64,000 nucleotides of DNA, from the NCBI RefSeq assembly GCF_900112225.1, contig NZ_FOLD01000004.1:1-64000 (forward strand), in the 5' to 3' direction. The stretch comes from Massilia yuzhufengensis. Lineage in GTDB: Bacteria > Pseudomonadota > Gammaproteobacteria > Burkholderiales > Burkholderiaceae_D. Both the position numbers and the translations under genes were made by a program. Numbering within the stretch: the first letter of the stretch is position 1; each line of letters opens with the position of its first letter. Positions 17,619 to 26,152 of the stretch are shown in pieces. Under the pieces are notes generated by a model, which saw nothing but the letters and a program-made list of their open reading frames with translations, was not told where the DNA came from and made no database searches.

Positions 17619-18488
17619 ATGAAAAAACAGCTCGGCTCCGCGCCCATGACGCTTGCGCTCGACAACGTCCTGCTCGATACCCGCCCGCGCCAGCTCGGCG
17701 GCTGGCGCCGCGGCGGCGCCGAATTCCTGTATTTCGGCTTCAAGAATGCGCGCGCCTGCCTGTTCGTCGGCCTGTTCTTCGCCGCCATGATGCTCACTCC
17801 CCGCGCCGGCGTGTTCGGCGTGCCGCGCTACGACGTGCTGCTGCTGGTGGCCCTGGCCATCCAGCTGTGGATGGTGCGCTCCGGGCTGGAGACGATGGAC
17901 GAACTCAAGGCGATCTGCCTGTTCCACGCGATCGGCTTCGTGCTCGAAGCGTTCAAGGTGTCGGGCACCATCCAGTCGTGGAGCTATCCGGATTTTGCGT
18001 ACACCAAGGTGGTCGGCGTGCCGCTGTTCTCGGGCTTCATGTACGCGGCCATTGGCAGCTACATCGTGCAGGCCTGGCGCCTGTTCGACCTGCGCATCCG
18101 CCACCATCCGCCGCACTGGATGGCCTGGACCATCGCGATCCTGATCTACCTGAACTTCTTCACCCACCACTACATCGGCGACTACCGCTGGTACCTGGCG
18201 GCCTGCGCGCTCGGCCTGTACTCGCGCACCACGGTGGTGTTCCGCCCGCTCGACCGAGACCGCAAGATGCCCCTGCTGCTGGCCTTCGTGCTGATCGGCT
18301 TCTTCATCTGGCTGGCCGAGAACATCGGCACCTTCTGGGGCGTGTGGCGCTACCCGAACCAGCTGGGCGCCTGGTCGGTCGTCCACGTGAGCAAGTGGAG
18401 CTCGTGGTCGCTGCTGGTGATCATGACCTTCACCATCGTCGCCAACCTCAAGCACATCAAGGAAAAGATCCACGTTGCGCGGGCCTAG
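17619..18488 (+). CDS. DUF817 family multipass membrane protein
   Basis: About 289 residues with some seven to eight hydrophobic segments, for example ARACLFVGLFFAAMMLT, YDVLLLVALAIQLWMV, LLLAFVLIGFFIWLAENIG and SSWSLLVIMTFTIVANL. The pattern of conserved polar residues (FLYFGFKNARACLF, SYPDFAYTKVVGVPLFSGFM, YIGDYRWYLAA, NIGTFWGVWRYPNQ) is that of DUF817, widespread but uncharacterised. The start is uncertain: an ATG at 17619 gives MKKQLGSAPM, a GTG at 17580 adds 13 residues, and an ATG at 17646 is also possible. The protein keeps its usual C-terminus. No functional partner is evident nearby. Confidence 0.8.
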   Translation: MKKQLGSAPMTLALDNVLLDTRPRQLGGWRRGGAEFLYFGFKNARACLFVGLFFAAMMLTPRAGVFGVPRYDVLLLVALAIQLWMVRSGLETMDELKAICLFHAIGFVLEAFKVSGTIQSWSYPDFAYTKVVGVPLFSGFMYAAIGSYIVQAWRLFDLRIRHHPPHWMAWTIAILIYLNFFTHHYIGDYRWYLAACALGLYSRTTVVFRPLDRDRKMPLLLAFVLIGFFIWLAENIGTFWGVWRYPNQLGAWSVVHVSKWSSWSLLVIMTFTIVANLKHIKEKIHVARA

Positions 18489-18761
18489 CGCGGCGCCGTG
18501 CAACAAGCCCGAACCGCCCGCAGCCCGGCCCCGGTACCAAGCTGTATGCCTACTCCGGGGTCGAGCTGTGGCGCTCGATCTTCGACCCCGACGCGGCCGC
18601 GCGCATCCACGGCTACGACGGCCCCTGCCCCGCTGGTCCGGCCGGCTAGCGGCCGGCGGCCAGGGCGCCGGGCCGCCACGGCCGCGCTATTGCGTGAGGC
18701 GCACGCCTGCTATGATCTGGCCATGCGGCACGCCCGTGCCTGTTTTGACGAAGGAATCGTC
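18489..18761. other. Gene-free stretch with an orphan coding-like fragment
   Basis: 273 bases between the DUF817 gene and the secreted NTF2-like gene. A plus-strand frame reads KLYAYSGVELWRSIFDPDAA and on to a TAG at 18647-18649, looking coding in composition but with no start and no family I recognise. A GC-rich palindrome (GCCGGC-TAGCG-GCCGGC) overlaps its stop and may act as a terminator. The fragment could be a gene remnant. Confidence 0.35.
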
Positions 18762-19262
18762 ATGAAGCCGCTGATCGGTCTTACCCTGTGCCTGGCAGCG
18801 CTGCTGCTGCCGGCCGCCAGCCCCGCCGCGCGGGCCCAGAGCGAGCGCGCCGTGGCCGCCGGCGAAGTCGAGCTGCAGGCCCTGATCGCCTCGCTCGAGC
18901 GACAGCGCGCCAATGCCATCGTGCGGCGCGACATCCCCTTGCTGCGCAACCTGATGGACCGCCAGTACTACCATGTGGAGGCGCGCGGCAGGGTGCGCAG
19001 CAAGACCGAGCTGCTGACGACGCTCGAACGCGACGAATTCCGCATCCGCACCTACGAGCTCGAATCGACCGAAGTACAAATGCTGGACGACGGCGCGGCC
19101 CTGGTCACCGGCATACTGCGCACGGCGCAGGCGAGCCCCCAGGCGCGCGTGACGCGCGTGCGCTATGCGCGGATCTGGGTGCGCCAGCCGGACGGCTGGA
19201 AGAATACCTTCCACCAGGGCACCATGATCCGCTCGCCCCAGGACAGCTGCCAGTGCGATTGA
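18762..19262 (+). CDS. Secreted SnoaL/NTF2-like (DUF4440-type) protein
   Basis: 166 residues with a Sec signal peptide (MKPLIGLTLCLAALLLPAAS, cleavage probably after ARA). The mature part begins with a helix (AAGEVELQALIASLERQRAN) followed by the NTF2-like pattern: an RRDIPLLRNLMDRQYYHVEA strand-turn, RSKTELLTTLERDEFRIRTY, DDGAALVTGILRT and a final RYARIWVRQPDGWKNTFHQG, the typical last two strands of DUF4440 proteins. These bind small ligands or act as enzymes; the role is unknown. ATG 18762 has GAAGGA upstream. Its end is 4 bases from the convergent FapA-type gene. Confidence 0.75.
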   Translation: MKPLIGLTLCLAALLLPAASPAARAQSERAVAAGEVELQALIASLERQRANAIVRRDIPLLRNLMDRQYYHVEARGRVRSKTELLTTLERDEFRIRTYELESTEVQMLDDGAALVTGILRTAQASPQARVTRVRYARIWVRQPDGWKNTFHQGTMIRSPQDSCQCD

Positions 19263-19266
19263 CGGC

Positions 19267-21192
19267 CTAGGCCGCGGTGGCTTCCGAGGTGCTCCAGCTG
19301 AAGCTGCCGCTGCTGCCCGCGAACAGCAGCTCGGCGCCGCTGGCGTCGCGCAGCCGCGCCTTGATCTCGCGCGCCTGCTGGTTGTAGACGGCGCCGCGCT
19401 CGGCGGCCGCGGTGTCGGGCTCGATGTTCAGCGCGCGCACCGTGATGTCGCCGGCCACCTGCGCGATCGCGACGCTGACTGCGCCGCTGTGCTCCGCGCG
19501 CTGGGTTTCCAGCCGGGCCAGCAGGGCCGCGCCGGCCTGCTGCTCGGCTTCGATGTCCTTGATCTCCTGCGTCAGCGTGGACAGCTGCTTGAGCGCCGGG
19601 GCCACGCCCGCCGCCAGCTTCTTGAACATCGGCTGCTGCTCGGGCGTGAGCACCAGTTCTCCCTTGCGCACGCGCCCGGCCAGTTTCACGTAGCTGGCCA
19701 CGTCCGGCTGGGCCGCCACCGCGCCCATCGCCGCGCGCCGCTGCAGCGCCAGTTCGCCGAACTGGCCGACCCGCTCGCGGATCAAGACCATGGCCGCATC
19801 GATGCGCGTGCAGTCCGGTCGCAGTACGAACACCCGCATCTCGCTGTGCCCGCGCGGGGCGGCGCGCTCGATCGCGATGCGCTTGGCGGCGATGGCGCAG
19901 CCTTCGGCCTGGCCCAGTTCCACCACGTCGGCGATGATGTCGCAATTGAGCGCCTCCAGCACCGTCACGCTGGCGCCCGAGATCGTGCAGTTCTCGGCGC
20001 GCTGCAGGTGCACCTCGCCGTTCTCGCTCTGGATGGTGGCGCCGGACGCCACGCCCAGCACCCGGATCGGGCCATCGGCGTTGCGCGCGCTGCCGCCGAT
20101 CAGGTTGCGGTTCAGGCACACCACGCCGCCACGCGAGGTGACGTGGCCGAACACGTCGGCGTGCACCGTGATGCTCTCGCCTTCGACCACGCGGTTTTCC
20201 TGGACTTCGCCGAACTCTTCGTAGTCGCCTTCGAGGTGCAGGTTGCCGGTGGTGCGGGCGCTGACGCCGTCATGGCTGACGATCTTGTCGCCCACCGCCA
20301 GCTTGGTGCTGCCCGGCTCCACGTTCAGGAAGCCGTCCTGCAGCGCCACCACGAACTCGCCCTCGGCGATGCGGTCGATGGTGGTGCCCGGGCCGCTCCA
20401 GCCGGCCAGGTCGAGATCAAGCGGCATCTCGGGCGCCAGCGCGATGCCGGACAGCTCGAAGCCCGGCTCGCCCTGCACGCGCGGCATCTTGCGCAGCAGG
20501 CGCGTGCCGCGCTGGACCTGCGGGAAGCGGTTCTGGAAGCTCATCAGGTCCAGCTTGCCGTTGGCGAGCTGGCGCGGGGCGTCGCTGCGGTGCAGTTCGT
20601 TCGACACCTCGACCACGTGCGCGTCTTCGCCCGGCTTGGGCGGCTGCCGGCGCGCCACCGTGAAGCGCCCGGCCGCATTGGTGGCGATGGCCTCCCGCAC
20701 GACGGCGATGTCGATGCCGAAGCGGATGCCCTTCATCCACATGTCGGCGATGAATTCGTCCAGGTCGAGCCGGGTCGGCTGCTCGACGCCTTCGGCGTCG
20801 GGCATGAAGACCGGCTCGAAATAGTATTCGGCCTGGCCATCGGCGATCTTCGCGGCGCGATACAGTGCGCGGCGCGCCGGGTCGAAGGCCTGGATATCGT
20901 CCGCCAGCCGCACCACGGTCTCGCCGCGCGCATTGCGCGGCAGTTCGGGGCCATGGCCGAATAGCGCCTTGACCAGCACCGCGTAGTCCAGGCCGACGAA
21001 ATACTGGTTCTTGAGCAGGATGCTGTCGACCGCCGCGAGCAGCACCGCGCCGAGTGCGGCGACGTCGCCATAGACGCCGTCCGGCTGCAGCGCGATGCAG
21101 GCCTCGGGGCCGGCGGGAATGCCGGACGCGAGCGGGCGCACTGCGGGCGCCGCGAACGATTCGGGTGCGGTGGATGCTACGGGGTTGGACAA
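19267..21192 (-). CDS. FapA-type DUF342 protein
   Basis: 641 residues. The N-terminal region (about 30-220) is followed by the Gly/Val-rich repeating strands of DUF342: VALQDGFLNVEPGSTKLAVG, GNLHLEGDYEEFGEVQENRV, GGVVCLNRNLIGGSARNADG, a right-handed beta-helix-like part as in FapA. The C-terminus is helical coiled coil (about 500-600, KLAAGVAPALKQLSTLTQEI). Family members are cytoplasmic, polymer-forming or membrane-binding proteins often seen near flagellar or cell-shape genes; function is unclear. The likely start is a TTG (21192), as no in-frame ATG lies near the conserved N-terminus. It is alone, convergent with the secreted protein. Confidence 0.78.
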   Translation of the reverse strand: MSNPVASTAPESFAAPAVRPLASGIPAGPEACIALQPDGVYGDVAALGAVLLAAVDSILLKNQYFVGLDYAVLVKALFGHGPELPRNARGETVVRLADDIQAFDPARRALYRAAKIADGQAEYYFEPVFMPDAEGVEQPTRLDLDEFIADMWMKGIRFGIDIAVVREAIATNAAGRFTVARRQPPKPGEDAHVVEVSNELHRSDAPRQLANGKLDLMSFQNRFPQVQRGTRLLRKMPRVQGEPGFELSGIALAPEMPLDLDLAGWSGPGTTIDRIAEGEFVVALQDGFLNVEPGSTKLAVGDKIVSHDGVSARTTGNLHLEGDYEEFGEVQENRVVEGESITVHADVFGHVTSRGGVVCLNRNLIGGSARNADGPIRVLGVASGATIQSENGEVHLQRAENCTISGASVTVLEALNCDIIADVVELGQAEGCAIAAKRIAIERAAPRGHSEMRVFVLRPDCTRIDAAMVLIRERVGQFGELALQRRAAMGAVAAQPDVASYVKLAGRVRKGELVLTPEQQPMFKKLAAGVAPALKQLSTLTQEIKDIEAEQQAGAALLARLETQRAEHSGAVSVAIAQVAGDITVRALNIEPDTAAAERGAVYNQQAREIKARLRDASGAELLFAGSSGSFSWSTSEATAA

Positions 21193-21316
21193 GGCACGCT
21201 CACTTGGGCTGGATTGTGAACGCTAAGATAGCATGTTGCGATACGCAAATAAACATAAGGCAACAAAATTACTTACGAGAAACCCGCTCGTGGGGGCATG
21301 CCGGCGCCGCACATGC

Positions 21317-21340
21317 AAACGGCGCCCGTAGGCGCCGTTT
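21317..21340 (-). terminator. Intrinsic-type terminator hairpin
   Basis: AAACGGCGCC-CGTA-GGCGCCGTTT, a perfect 10-bp stem with a 4-nt loop, 21 bases after the stop of the minus-strand gene at 21362. The stem ends in TTT on either strand, so it could work both ways, although the U-tract is short. Confidence 0.7.
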
Positions 21341-21361
21341 GGACAGGACCGGCCGGGCCGC

Positions 21362-21742
21362 TCAGCGGCGCCGTGCGTTCGGGTACAGGTCGACGTTGGC
21401 CTCGTTGATCTGGCGCTTGAGTTCGCGGCGCTCGTCGGGGGTCATGCGCGCCCCGCGGCGGCTGTCCTGCTCGCGCATGGACTGCTCGGCGCGCTGCTGC
21501 TCGCGCATGGCCTGTTCCTGGCGGCGCGCGTCGTCATAGGCGCGCTGGTCGAAGCGCTGGTCCTGGGCACGGGGCTCGTAGCGCTGCTGCTGCAGGTCGT
21601 CCCTGCGCGGCGTACGATCCTGGCCACCGGCGATGGCACCGGCGGCGCTGCAGGCGAGCACGCACGCAACGACGCCATGCCGAACAAGGCGGGCTACACG
21701 CTCGCCAGTGACTGCCTGGTTTTTGATATGCACGTCGTTCAT
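21362..21742 (-). CDS. Secreted Arg/Gln-rich protein of unknown function
   Basis: 126 residues. The N-terminus has a hydrophobic segment (LVRHGVVACVLACSAAGAIA) suited to a signal peptide or lipoprotein-like anchor, after an 18-residue hydrophilic lead (MNDVHIKNQAVTGERVAR). The rest is highly charged: repeated DQR/RRQEQAMREQQRAEQ stretches predicted helical, then MTPDERRELKRQINEANVDL, a motif often found in small secreted Burkholderiales proteins. The ATG at 21742 has GAGGG five bases upstream. It is divergent from ompR. No known family is claimed. Confidence 0.65.
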   Translation of the reverse strand: MNDVHIKNQAVTGERVARLVRHGVVACVLACSAAGAIAGGQDRTPRRDDLQQQRYEPRAQDQRFDQRAYDDARRQEQAMREQQRAEQSMREQDSRRGARMTPDERRELKRQINEANVDLYPNARRR

Positions 21743-21941
21743 AGTGTCCCTCTTCCGCGATGCCATATAAACAGATAAGCTGTGTTTTTCACTTGCAGCC
21801 AGTTTATGTGCATACCGTCTGAGGTGTAAGCCTGAATGGGTAAAGTTTGTAACACAATGTAATGGCTGAGCCAATAGAACAGGTTGCTCAAGCGATAAGA
21901 CGTTACCATAGCGACATGCTTCTGACAATTCTGGAATCCAA

Positions 21942-22715
21942 ATGAATCCATCGACGAACAACAACGGACCTACCGCGACCGCCGGGGCCACGGGCGGCCA
22001 CAGCGCCAAGATCATGGTCGTGGACGACGACGTGCGCCTGCGCGACCTGCTGCGCCGCTACCTCACCGAACAGGGTTTCCAGGTGGTGACCGCGGAAAGC
22101 GCGCCGGCCATGAACAAGCTGTGGCTGCGCGAGCGCTACGACCTGCTGGTGCTCGACCTGATGCTGCCGGGCGAAGACGGCCTGTCGATCTGCCGCCGCC
22201 TGCGCGGCGCAGGCGACCAGACCCCGATCATCATGCTCACCGCCAAAGGCGAGGACGTCGACCGCATCGTTGGCCTCGAGATGGGCGCCGACGACTACCT
22301 GCCCAAGCCCTTCAACCCGCGCGAGCTGGTGGCCCGCATCGGTGCGGTCCTGCGCCGCAAGGGCCCGGACGAAATCCCGGGCGCGCCAAGCGAAACCCCG
22401 CAGACCTTCGAGTTCGGCGACTTCGTGCTCGACCTGGGCACCCGCACGCTCAAGAAGAACGGCGACACCGTGCCGCTGACCACCGGCGAATTCTCGGTGC
22501 TGAAGGTGTTCGCACGCCACGCGCGCCAGCCGCTGTCGCGCGAGAAGCTGATGGAACTGGCGCGGGGCCGCGAATACGAGGTCTTCGACCGCTCGCTCGA
22601 CGTGCAGATCTCGCGCCTGCGCAAGCTCATCGAACCGGATCCATCGAGCCCGCTGTACATCCAGACCGTGTGGGGCCTGGGCTACGTGTTCATCCCTGAA
22701 GGACAGCCGCGCTAG
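21942..22715 (+). CDS. ompR: Response regulator OmpR
   Basis: 257 residues. The receiver domain has the acidic pair (KIMVVDDDVRLRDLLRRYL), the phosphoacceptor Asp in LLVLDLMLPGEDGLSICRRL, the Thr/Ser in IIMLTAKGEDVDRI and Lys in DDYLPKPFNPREL. The C-terminal winged helix has the OmpR alpha-loop and recognition helix (YEVFDRSLDVQISRLRKLIE) and ends WGLGYVFIPEG. It regulates outer membrane proteins in response to osmolarity with EnvZ. The next gene is the cognate kinase and starts inside the stop region (TAGTG). A 20-residue N-terminal extension rich in Asn/Gly/Thr precedes the receiver. Confidence 0.93.
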   Translation: MNPSTNNNGPTATAGATGGHSAKIMVVDDDVRLRDLLRRYLTEQGFQVVTAESAPAMNKLWLRERYDLLVLDLMLPGEDGLSICRRLRGAGDQTPIIMLTAKGEDVDRIVGLEMGADDYLPKPFNPRELVARIGAVLRRKGPDEIPGAPSETPQTFEFGDFVLDLGTRTLKKNGDTVPLTTGEFSVLKVFARHARQPLSREKLMELARGREYEVFDRSLDVQISRLRKLIEPDPSSPLYIQTVWGLGYVFIPEGQPR

Positions 22716-24088
22716 TGTTCGCCCCCTTCTCGAACGCGCGGCGCGTGGCGCGCTTCGCCTGGTACCGCAGTGGCCTGTTCTGGCGCACCTTCCTGCTGAT
22801 GTCCGCCCTCACCGCGGCCTCGATGGGCTCGTGGATCGGCATGATCAGCGTGTTCCAGCGCGGCGCCGAGGTGCAGAAGACGGCCGAACTGGTGAACTCG
22901 GTGGTCACCATCACCAAGGCCGCGCTCACCCACTCCGCGCCCCACCTGCGTACCGAGCTGCTGCTCGAGCTGGTGTCGAACGAAGGCATCCGCATTCAGG
23001 CCGTCAACGATACCGACATCGTCGAACCGCCGCCCAGCAACCCCTTGATGCCGGAGATCGCGGCCATGGTGCGCGAGCGCCTCGGCAAGCAGACCCGCTT
23101 CTCGCGCGGCGTGAACGGCGTGCCGGGCTTCTACATCAGCTTCAACATCGATGAAGACGAATACTGGCTGATGCTCGAGCGCGAACGCATCGCCGGCCTG
23201 ACCCGCGTGCAATGGCTCGGCTGGGCCACGCTGGTGGGCCTGCTGTCGCTGCTCGGAGCGGCGCTGATCTCGTCGCTGGTGAACCTGCCGCTGGCACGCC
23301 TGACCGCCGCCGCGCGCGCCATCGCCAAGGGCGAGAAGCCGGTGCCGCTGCCCGAAAAGGGCTCGCAGGAGATCATCGAGGCCAACCGCAGCTTCAACCA
23401 GATGGTGGACGACCTGGCGCAGGTGGAAAAAGACCGGGCGGTGATCCTGGCCGGCATCTCGCACGACCTGCGCACGCCGCTGGCGCGCATGCAGCTCGAG
23501 GTCGAGATGGCCCACCTGCCGCAGGATGCGCGCGAAGGCATGCAGTCGGACATCAACCAGATGGACGCGATCATCGGCCAGTTCCTCGACTTCGCCAAGC
23601 CGACCGACGCCTCGACCTTCATTTCGGTGAACCTGTCCGAGCTGCTGTCCGACCTCGGCCGCGAGGCCGGCCGCATCCGCGACCTCACCGTGCAGGTCGA
23701 CCTGATGCCGGGCGTGCACGTGATGGGCAACGCCACCGACCTGCGGCGCGTGGTCAACAACATCATCGAGAACGCCCGCAAGTACGGCAAGACCCCCGGC
23801 CAGGACGTCACCGAGATCGCCATCGTCCTGCGCGTCAAAGCCACCGGCCACGGCCGCCGCGCCGTCATCGAGATCTGCGACCACGGCGTGGGCGTGCCCG
23901 ACGACCAGATCGCCCAGTTGCTCAAGCCCTTCACCCGCCTCGACAGCGCCCGCGGCCAGGCCAACGGCGCCGGGCTCGGCCTCGCCATCGTCGAACGCGT
24001 CCTGGCCCGCCACAACGCCGAACTCACCGTGAGCAACCGCGAAGGCGGCGGCCTCCTGCTCCAACTGGCCCTGCCCCTGGCCGGTTAA
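22715..24088 (+). CDS. envZ: Sensor histidine kinase EnvZ
   Basis: 457 residues. TM1 at about 24-50 (TFLLMSALTAASMGSWIGMI), a periplasmic part of about 130 residues, TM2 (LGWATLVGLLSLLGAALISS), then HAMP, and the H-box ISHDLRTPLARMQLEVEM with the phosphorylated His. N-box VVNNIIENARKYG, G1 CDHGVGVPDDQ and G2 GAGLGLAIVERV are intact. The GTG start overlaps the ompR stop by one base; AAGGA is 12 bases upstream, rather far, so translational coupling is likely. The gene's stop TAA shares its last two bases with the 32-bp inverted repeat that follows. Confidence 0.92.
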   Translation: MFAPFSNARRVARFAWYRSGLFWRTFLLMSALTAASMGSWIGMISVFQRGAEVQKTAELVNSVVTITKAALTHSAPHLRTELLLELVSNEGIRIQAVNDTDIVEPPPSNPLMPEIAAMVRERLGKQTRFSRGVNGVPGFYISFNIDEDEYWLMLERERIAGLTRVQWLGWATLVGLLSLLGAALISSLVNLPLARLTAAARAIAKGEKPVPLPEKGSQEIIEANRSFNQMVDDLAQVEKDRAVILAGISHDLRTPLARMQLEVEMAHLPQDAREGMQSDINQMDAIIGQFLDFAKPTDASTFISVNLSELLSDLGREAGRIRDLTVQVDLMPGVHVMGNATDLRRVVNNIIENARKYGKTPGQDVTEIAIVLRVKATGHGRRAVIEICDHGVGVPDDQIAQLLKPFTRLDSARGQANGAGLGLAIVERVLARHNAELTVSNREGGGLLLQLALPLAG

Positions 24089-24254
24089 CTTCGGGGTCAG
24101 GTCTGACATTTGGACACGGCCTCAGCCCTATTGCTGGTTTACGCGCCGCGCCCAGCTAACATCGCATGGGGTACGGGCTCAGACTCAAGTAATCAGACCA
24201 GGGGCGCCTATACCGTTGAGCTCGTGTCCAAATGTCAGACCTGACCCCGAAGTT
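24087..24254. mobile_element. 168-bp element with 32-bp perfect inverted repeats (MITE-like)
   Basis: Two perfect 32-nt inverted repeats, 24087-24118 and 24223-24254, enclose about 104 bases. The left arm begins AACTTCGGGGTCAGGTCTGA and ends TTTGGACACG; the right arm is its exact reverse complement. The interior has no gene. The element starts at the envZ stop codon and ends 50 bases before the threonine-dehydratase-like gene. GGTCAGGTCTGACATTTGG-type repeats are familiar to me from proteobacterial intergenic elements, often near Y1/RAYT transposases, but no transposase is here. A non-autonomous element is the best reading. Confidence 0.7.
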
Positions 24255-24303
24255 GCGCGGGCCATTCGCTATACTGTCGGCTTCCGACTTCCGCGAGCCC
24301 ACC

Positions 24304-25272
24304 ATGACCGACACCGCCCTCTCCTACCGCGACATCGAACTGGCCGCCGGCCTCATCCAGGGCGCCGCCCACCGCACGCCGGTACTCACCTCCAGCACCG
24401 CCAACGCGCTTTCCGGCGGCACCCTGTTCTTCAAGTGCGAGAACTACCAGCGCATGGGCGCCTTCAAGTTCCGCGGCGCCTACAACGCCATCGCCAAGTT
24501 CGACGGCGCCCAGCGCGCGGCGGGCGTGCTCACTTTCTCGTCCGGCAACCATGCGCAGGCGATCGCGCTGTCGGCGAAACTGGCCGGCATCAAGTCGACC
24601 ATCATCATGCCCAGCGACGCCCCGGCCCTGAAGGTCAAGGCCACCAGGGAATACGGCGGCGAAGTGATCACCTACGACCGCTATACCGAAGACCGCGAAG
24701 CGATCGGCCGGCGCCTGTCGCAGGAACGCGGCATGACGCTGATCCCGCCCTACGACCACCCGGACGTCATCGCCGGCCAGGGCACGGCGGCCAAGGAATT
24801 GTTCGAGGAAGTGGGCGAGCTCGATGTGCTGCTGGTCTGCCTGGGCGGCGGCGGCCTGTTGGCCGGCTGCGCGCTGGCGGCACGGGCGCTGTCGCCGTCG
24901 TGCAAGGTGATCGGCGTCGAGCCGGAAGCGGGCAACGACGGCCAGCAGTCGCTGCGCAAGGGAGAAATCGTCCACATCGCCGTGCCCAAGACCATCGCCG
25001 ACGGCGCCATGGTGACCCATATCGGCGAACACAATTTCGAGGTGATCCGGCGCCACGTGGACGACATCGTGACCGTCACCGACGCCCAGCTGGCCCAGAC
25101 CATGGCCTTCTTTGCCGAGCGCATGAAGATGGTGGTGGAGCCGACCGGCTGCCTGGGTGCCGCCGCGGCCCTGCATGGCGTGGTGGATGTCAAAGGCAAG
25201 CGCGTGGGCATCGTGATCAGCGGCGGCAACGTCGACCTGTCGCGCTTTGCCGAACTGGTCACGGCGGCCTAG
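24304..25272 (+). CDS. Threonine/hydroxyaspartate ammonia-lyase-like PLP enzyme
   Basis: 322 residues, fold type II PLP enzyme. The PLP Lys is in QRMGAFKFRGAYNAI, the phosphate/Asn motif is TFSSGNHAQAIAL, and the cofactor phosphate cup is CLGGGGLLAGCAL. No ACT regulatory domain follows, so it is a short catabolic or serine-racemase-like form rather than biosynthetic IlvA. Sequence flavour fits threo-3-hydroxyaspartate ammonia-lyase or serine/threonine dehydratase. I chose the ATG at 24304; the frame is open 72 bases further 5' but that part lies in the inverted repeat. A RidA gene begins right after the stop, which is logical: dehydratases release reactive enamines that RidA hydrolyses. Confidence 0.87.
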   Translation: MTDTALSYRDIELAAGLIQGAAHRTPVLTSSTANALSGGTLFFKCENYQRMGAFKFRGAYNAIAKFDGAQRAAGVLTFSSGNHAQAIALSAKLAGIKSTIIMPSDAPALKVKATREYGGEVITYDRYTEDREAIGRRLSQERGMTLIPPYDHPDVIAGQGTAAKELFEEVGELDVLLVCLGGGGLLAGCALAARALSPSCKVIGVEPEAGNDGQQSLRKGEIVHIAVPKTIADGAMVTHIGEHNFEVIRRHVDDIVTVTDAQLAQTMAFFAERMKMVVEPTGCLGAAAALHGVVDVKGKRVGIVISGGNVDLSRFAELVTAA

Positions 25273-25647
25273 ATGGAATTCGTCCAGGCGCCCGGGCTGC
25301 CGCCGCCGGCGGGGCATTATTCGCAGGCCGTCGTCACGCGCGGCGGCATGGTCTACGTGTCCGGCGTGCTGCCGGCGCGCGACCTGGCCGACAACGCGTT
25401 CGACGCGCAGTGCGCCTCGGTGTTCGCGCAGTGCGAGCAGGTCCTGCGCGCGGCCGGCTGCGGCCTGGACGACGTCGTCCAGTGCACGGCCTACCTGGCC
25501 GGTGTCGAGCACTGGCCAGCCTTCAATACCGTGTATGCGGGCATGTTCGGCGACCATCGCCCGGCCCGTGCGGTGGTACCGGTGCCGGCGCTGCATTATG
25601 GTTTCCTGGTGGAAGTACAGCTGGTGGCAGAACGCGCGAATGGCTGA
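25273..25647 (+). CDS. RidA/YjgF-family imine/enamine deaminase
   Basis: 124 residues. The family signature is visible: HYSQAVVTRGGMVYVSGVLP at the start, CASVFAQCEQVLRAAGCGLD in the helix, and HRPARAVVPVPALHYGFLVE with the active-site Arg and the C-terminal Glu. RidA hydrolyses 2-aminoacrylate and related imines released by PLP enzymes. The start codon follows the dehydratase stop with no gap, so the two are one transcript and probably coupled. The binding residues differ slightly from classical RidA (ALHYG rather than LPKGA...), hinting at an Rid2/3-like subgroup with its own substrate. Confidence 0.9.
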   Translation: MEFVQAPGLPPPAGHYSQAVVTRGGMVYVSGVLPARDLADNAFDAQCASVFAQCEQVLRAAGCGLDDVVQCTAYLAGVEHWPAFNTVYAGMFGDHRPARAVVPVPALHYGFLVEVQLVAERANG

Positions 25648-25743
25648 GTGATTCTTGTGCACATATGCCGCACGCGTGAACTAGCGTACAGAGGCGTATC
25701 AAAATGACACTGAAAATGGAGGCTCGATATCTAGGAGCCGACC

Positions 25744-26121
25744 ATGAAGCGTCAACTCTCCCTCAGCATTCTCCTTGCGGCCCTGGCCGCCCCTGCCGCG
25801 ATGGCCGGGTCCGACATCGTCAAGTGCGTCGACGGCGCCGGCCGCGTCACCCTGACCGACCAGCCCTGCGACACCGGCGCTGCCACCGTGCGCCTGGCCA
25901 GCATGCCGGCCGACGAAGGCTTCACCCGGGTGGAGGCGGCGCCGGTCGCGGTCGAGCAGGCCGTCCTGCCGCCGGCCGCCGTGCAGCGCCGCCAGGTGCT
26001 GCCGCGCGTGAAACCCATCAAGCCGATGATGCGCGACGTGGCCACGCTCAAGGCGGCCAGGGCGCAGTTCTTGCTGGGGGATGCGACGGCGGGGAGGCAT
26101 ACGCTGGCGACGCTGGATTGA
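25744..26121 (+). CDS. Secreted DUF4124-domain protein
   Basis: 125 residues with a Sec signal peptide (MKRQLSLSILLAALAAPAAM, cleavage after AMA). The mature N-terminus SDIVKCVDGAGRVTLTDQPC is a DUF4124 domain: two Cys 18 residues apart and the xYKCxDxxGxVxxxDxPC pattern. The rest is Pro/Val/Arg-rich with no fold recognised. AGGAG lies seven bases before the ATG. DUF4124 proteins are common small periplasmic proteins in betaproteobacteria with no known function. It stands alone after ridA. Confidence 0.8.
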   Translation: MKRQLSLSILLAALAAPAAMAGSDIVKCVDGAGRVTLTDQPCDTGAATVRLASMPADEGFTRVEAAPVAVEQAVLPPAAVQRRQVLPRVKPIKPMMRDVATLKAARAQFLLGDATAGRHTLATLD

Positions 26122-26152
26122 GCGTGACGGGTGTTCTGCAAACGTCAAATTA

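Noticed and set aside
24232..24303. N-terminal extension of the threonine-dehydratase-like protein (MSDLTPKLRG...)
   Set aside because: This part is coded by the right arm of the 32-bp inverted repeat; the family starts at the ATG 24304.
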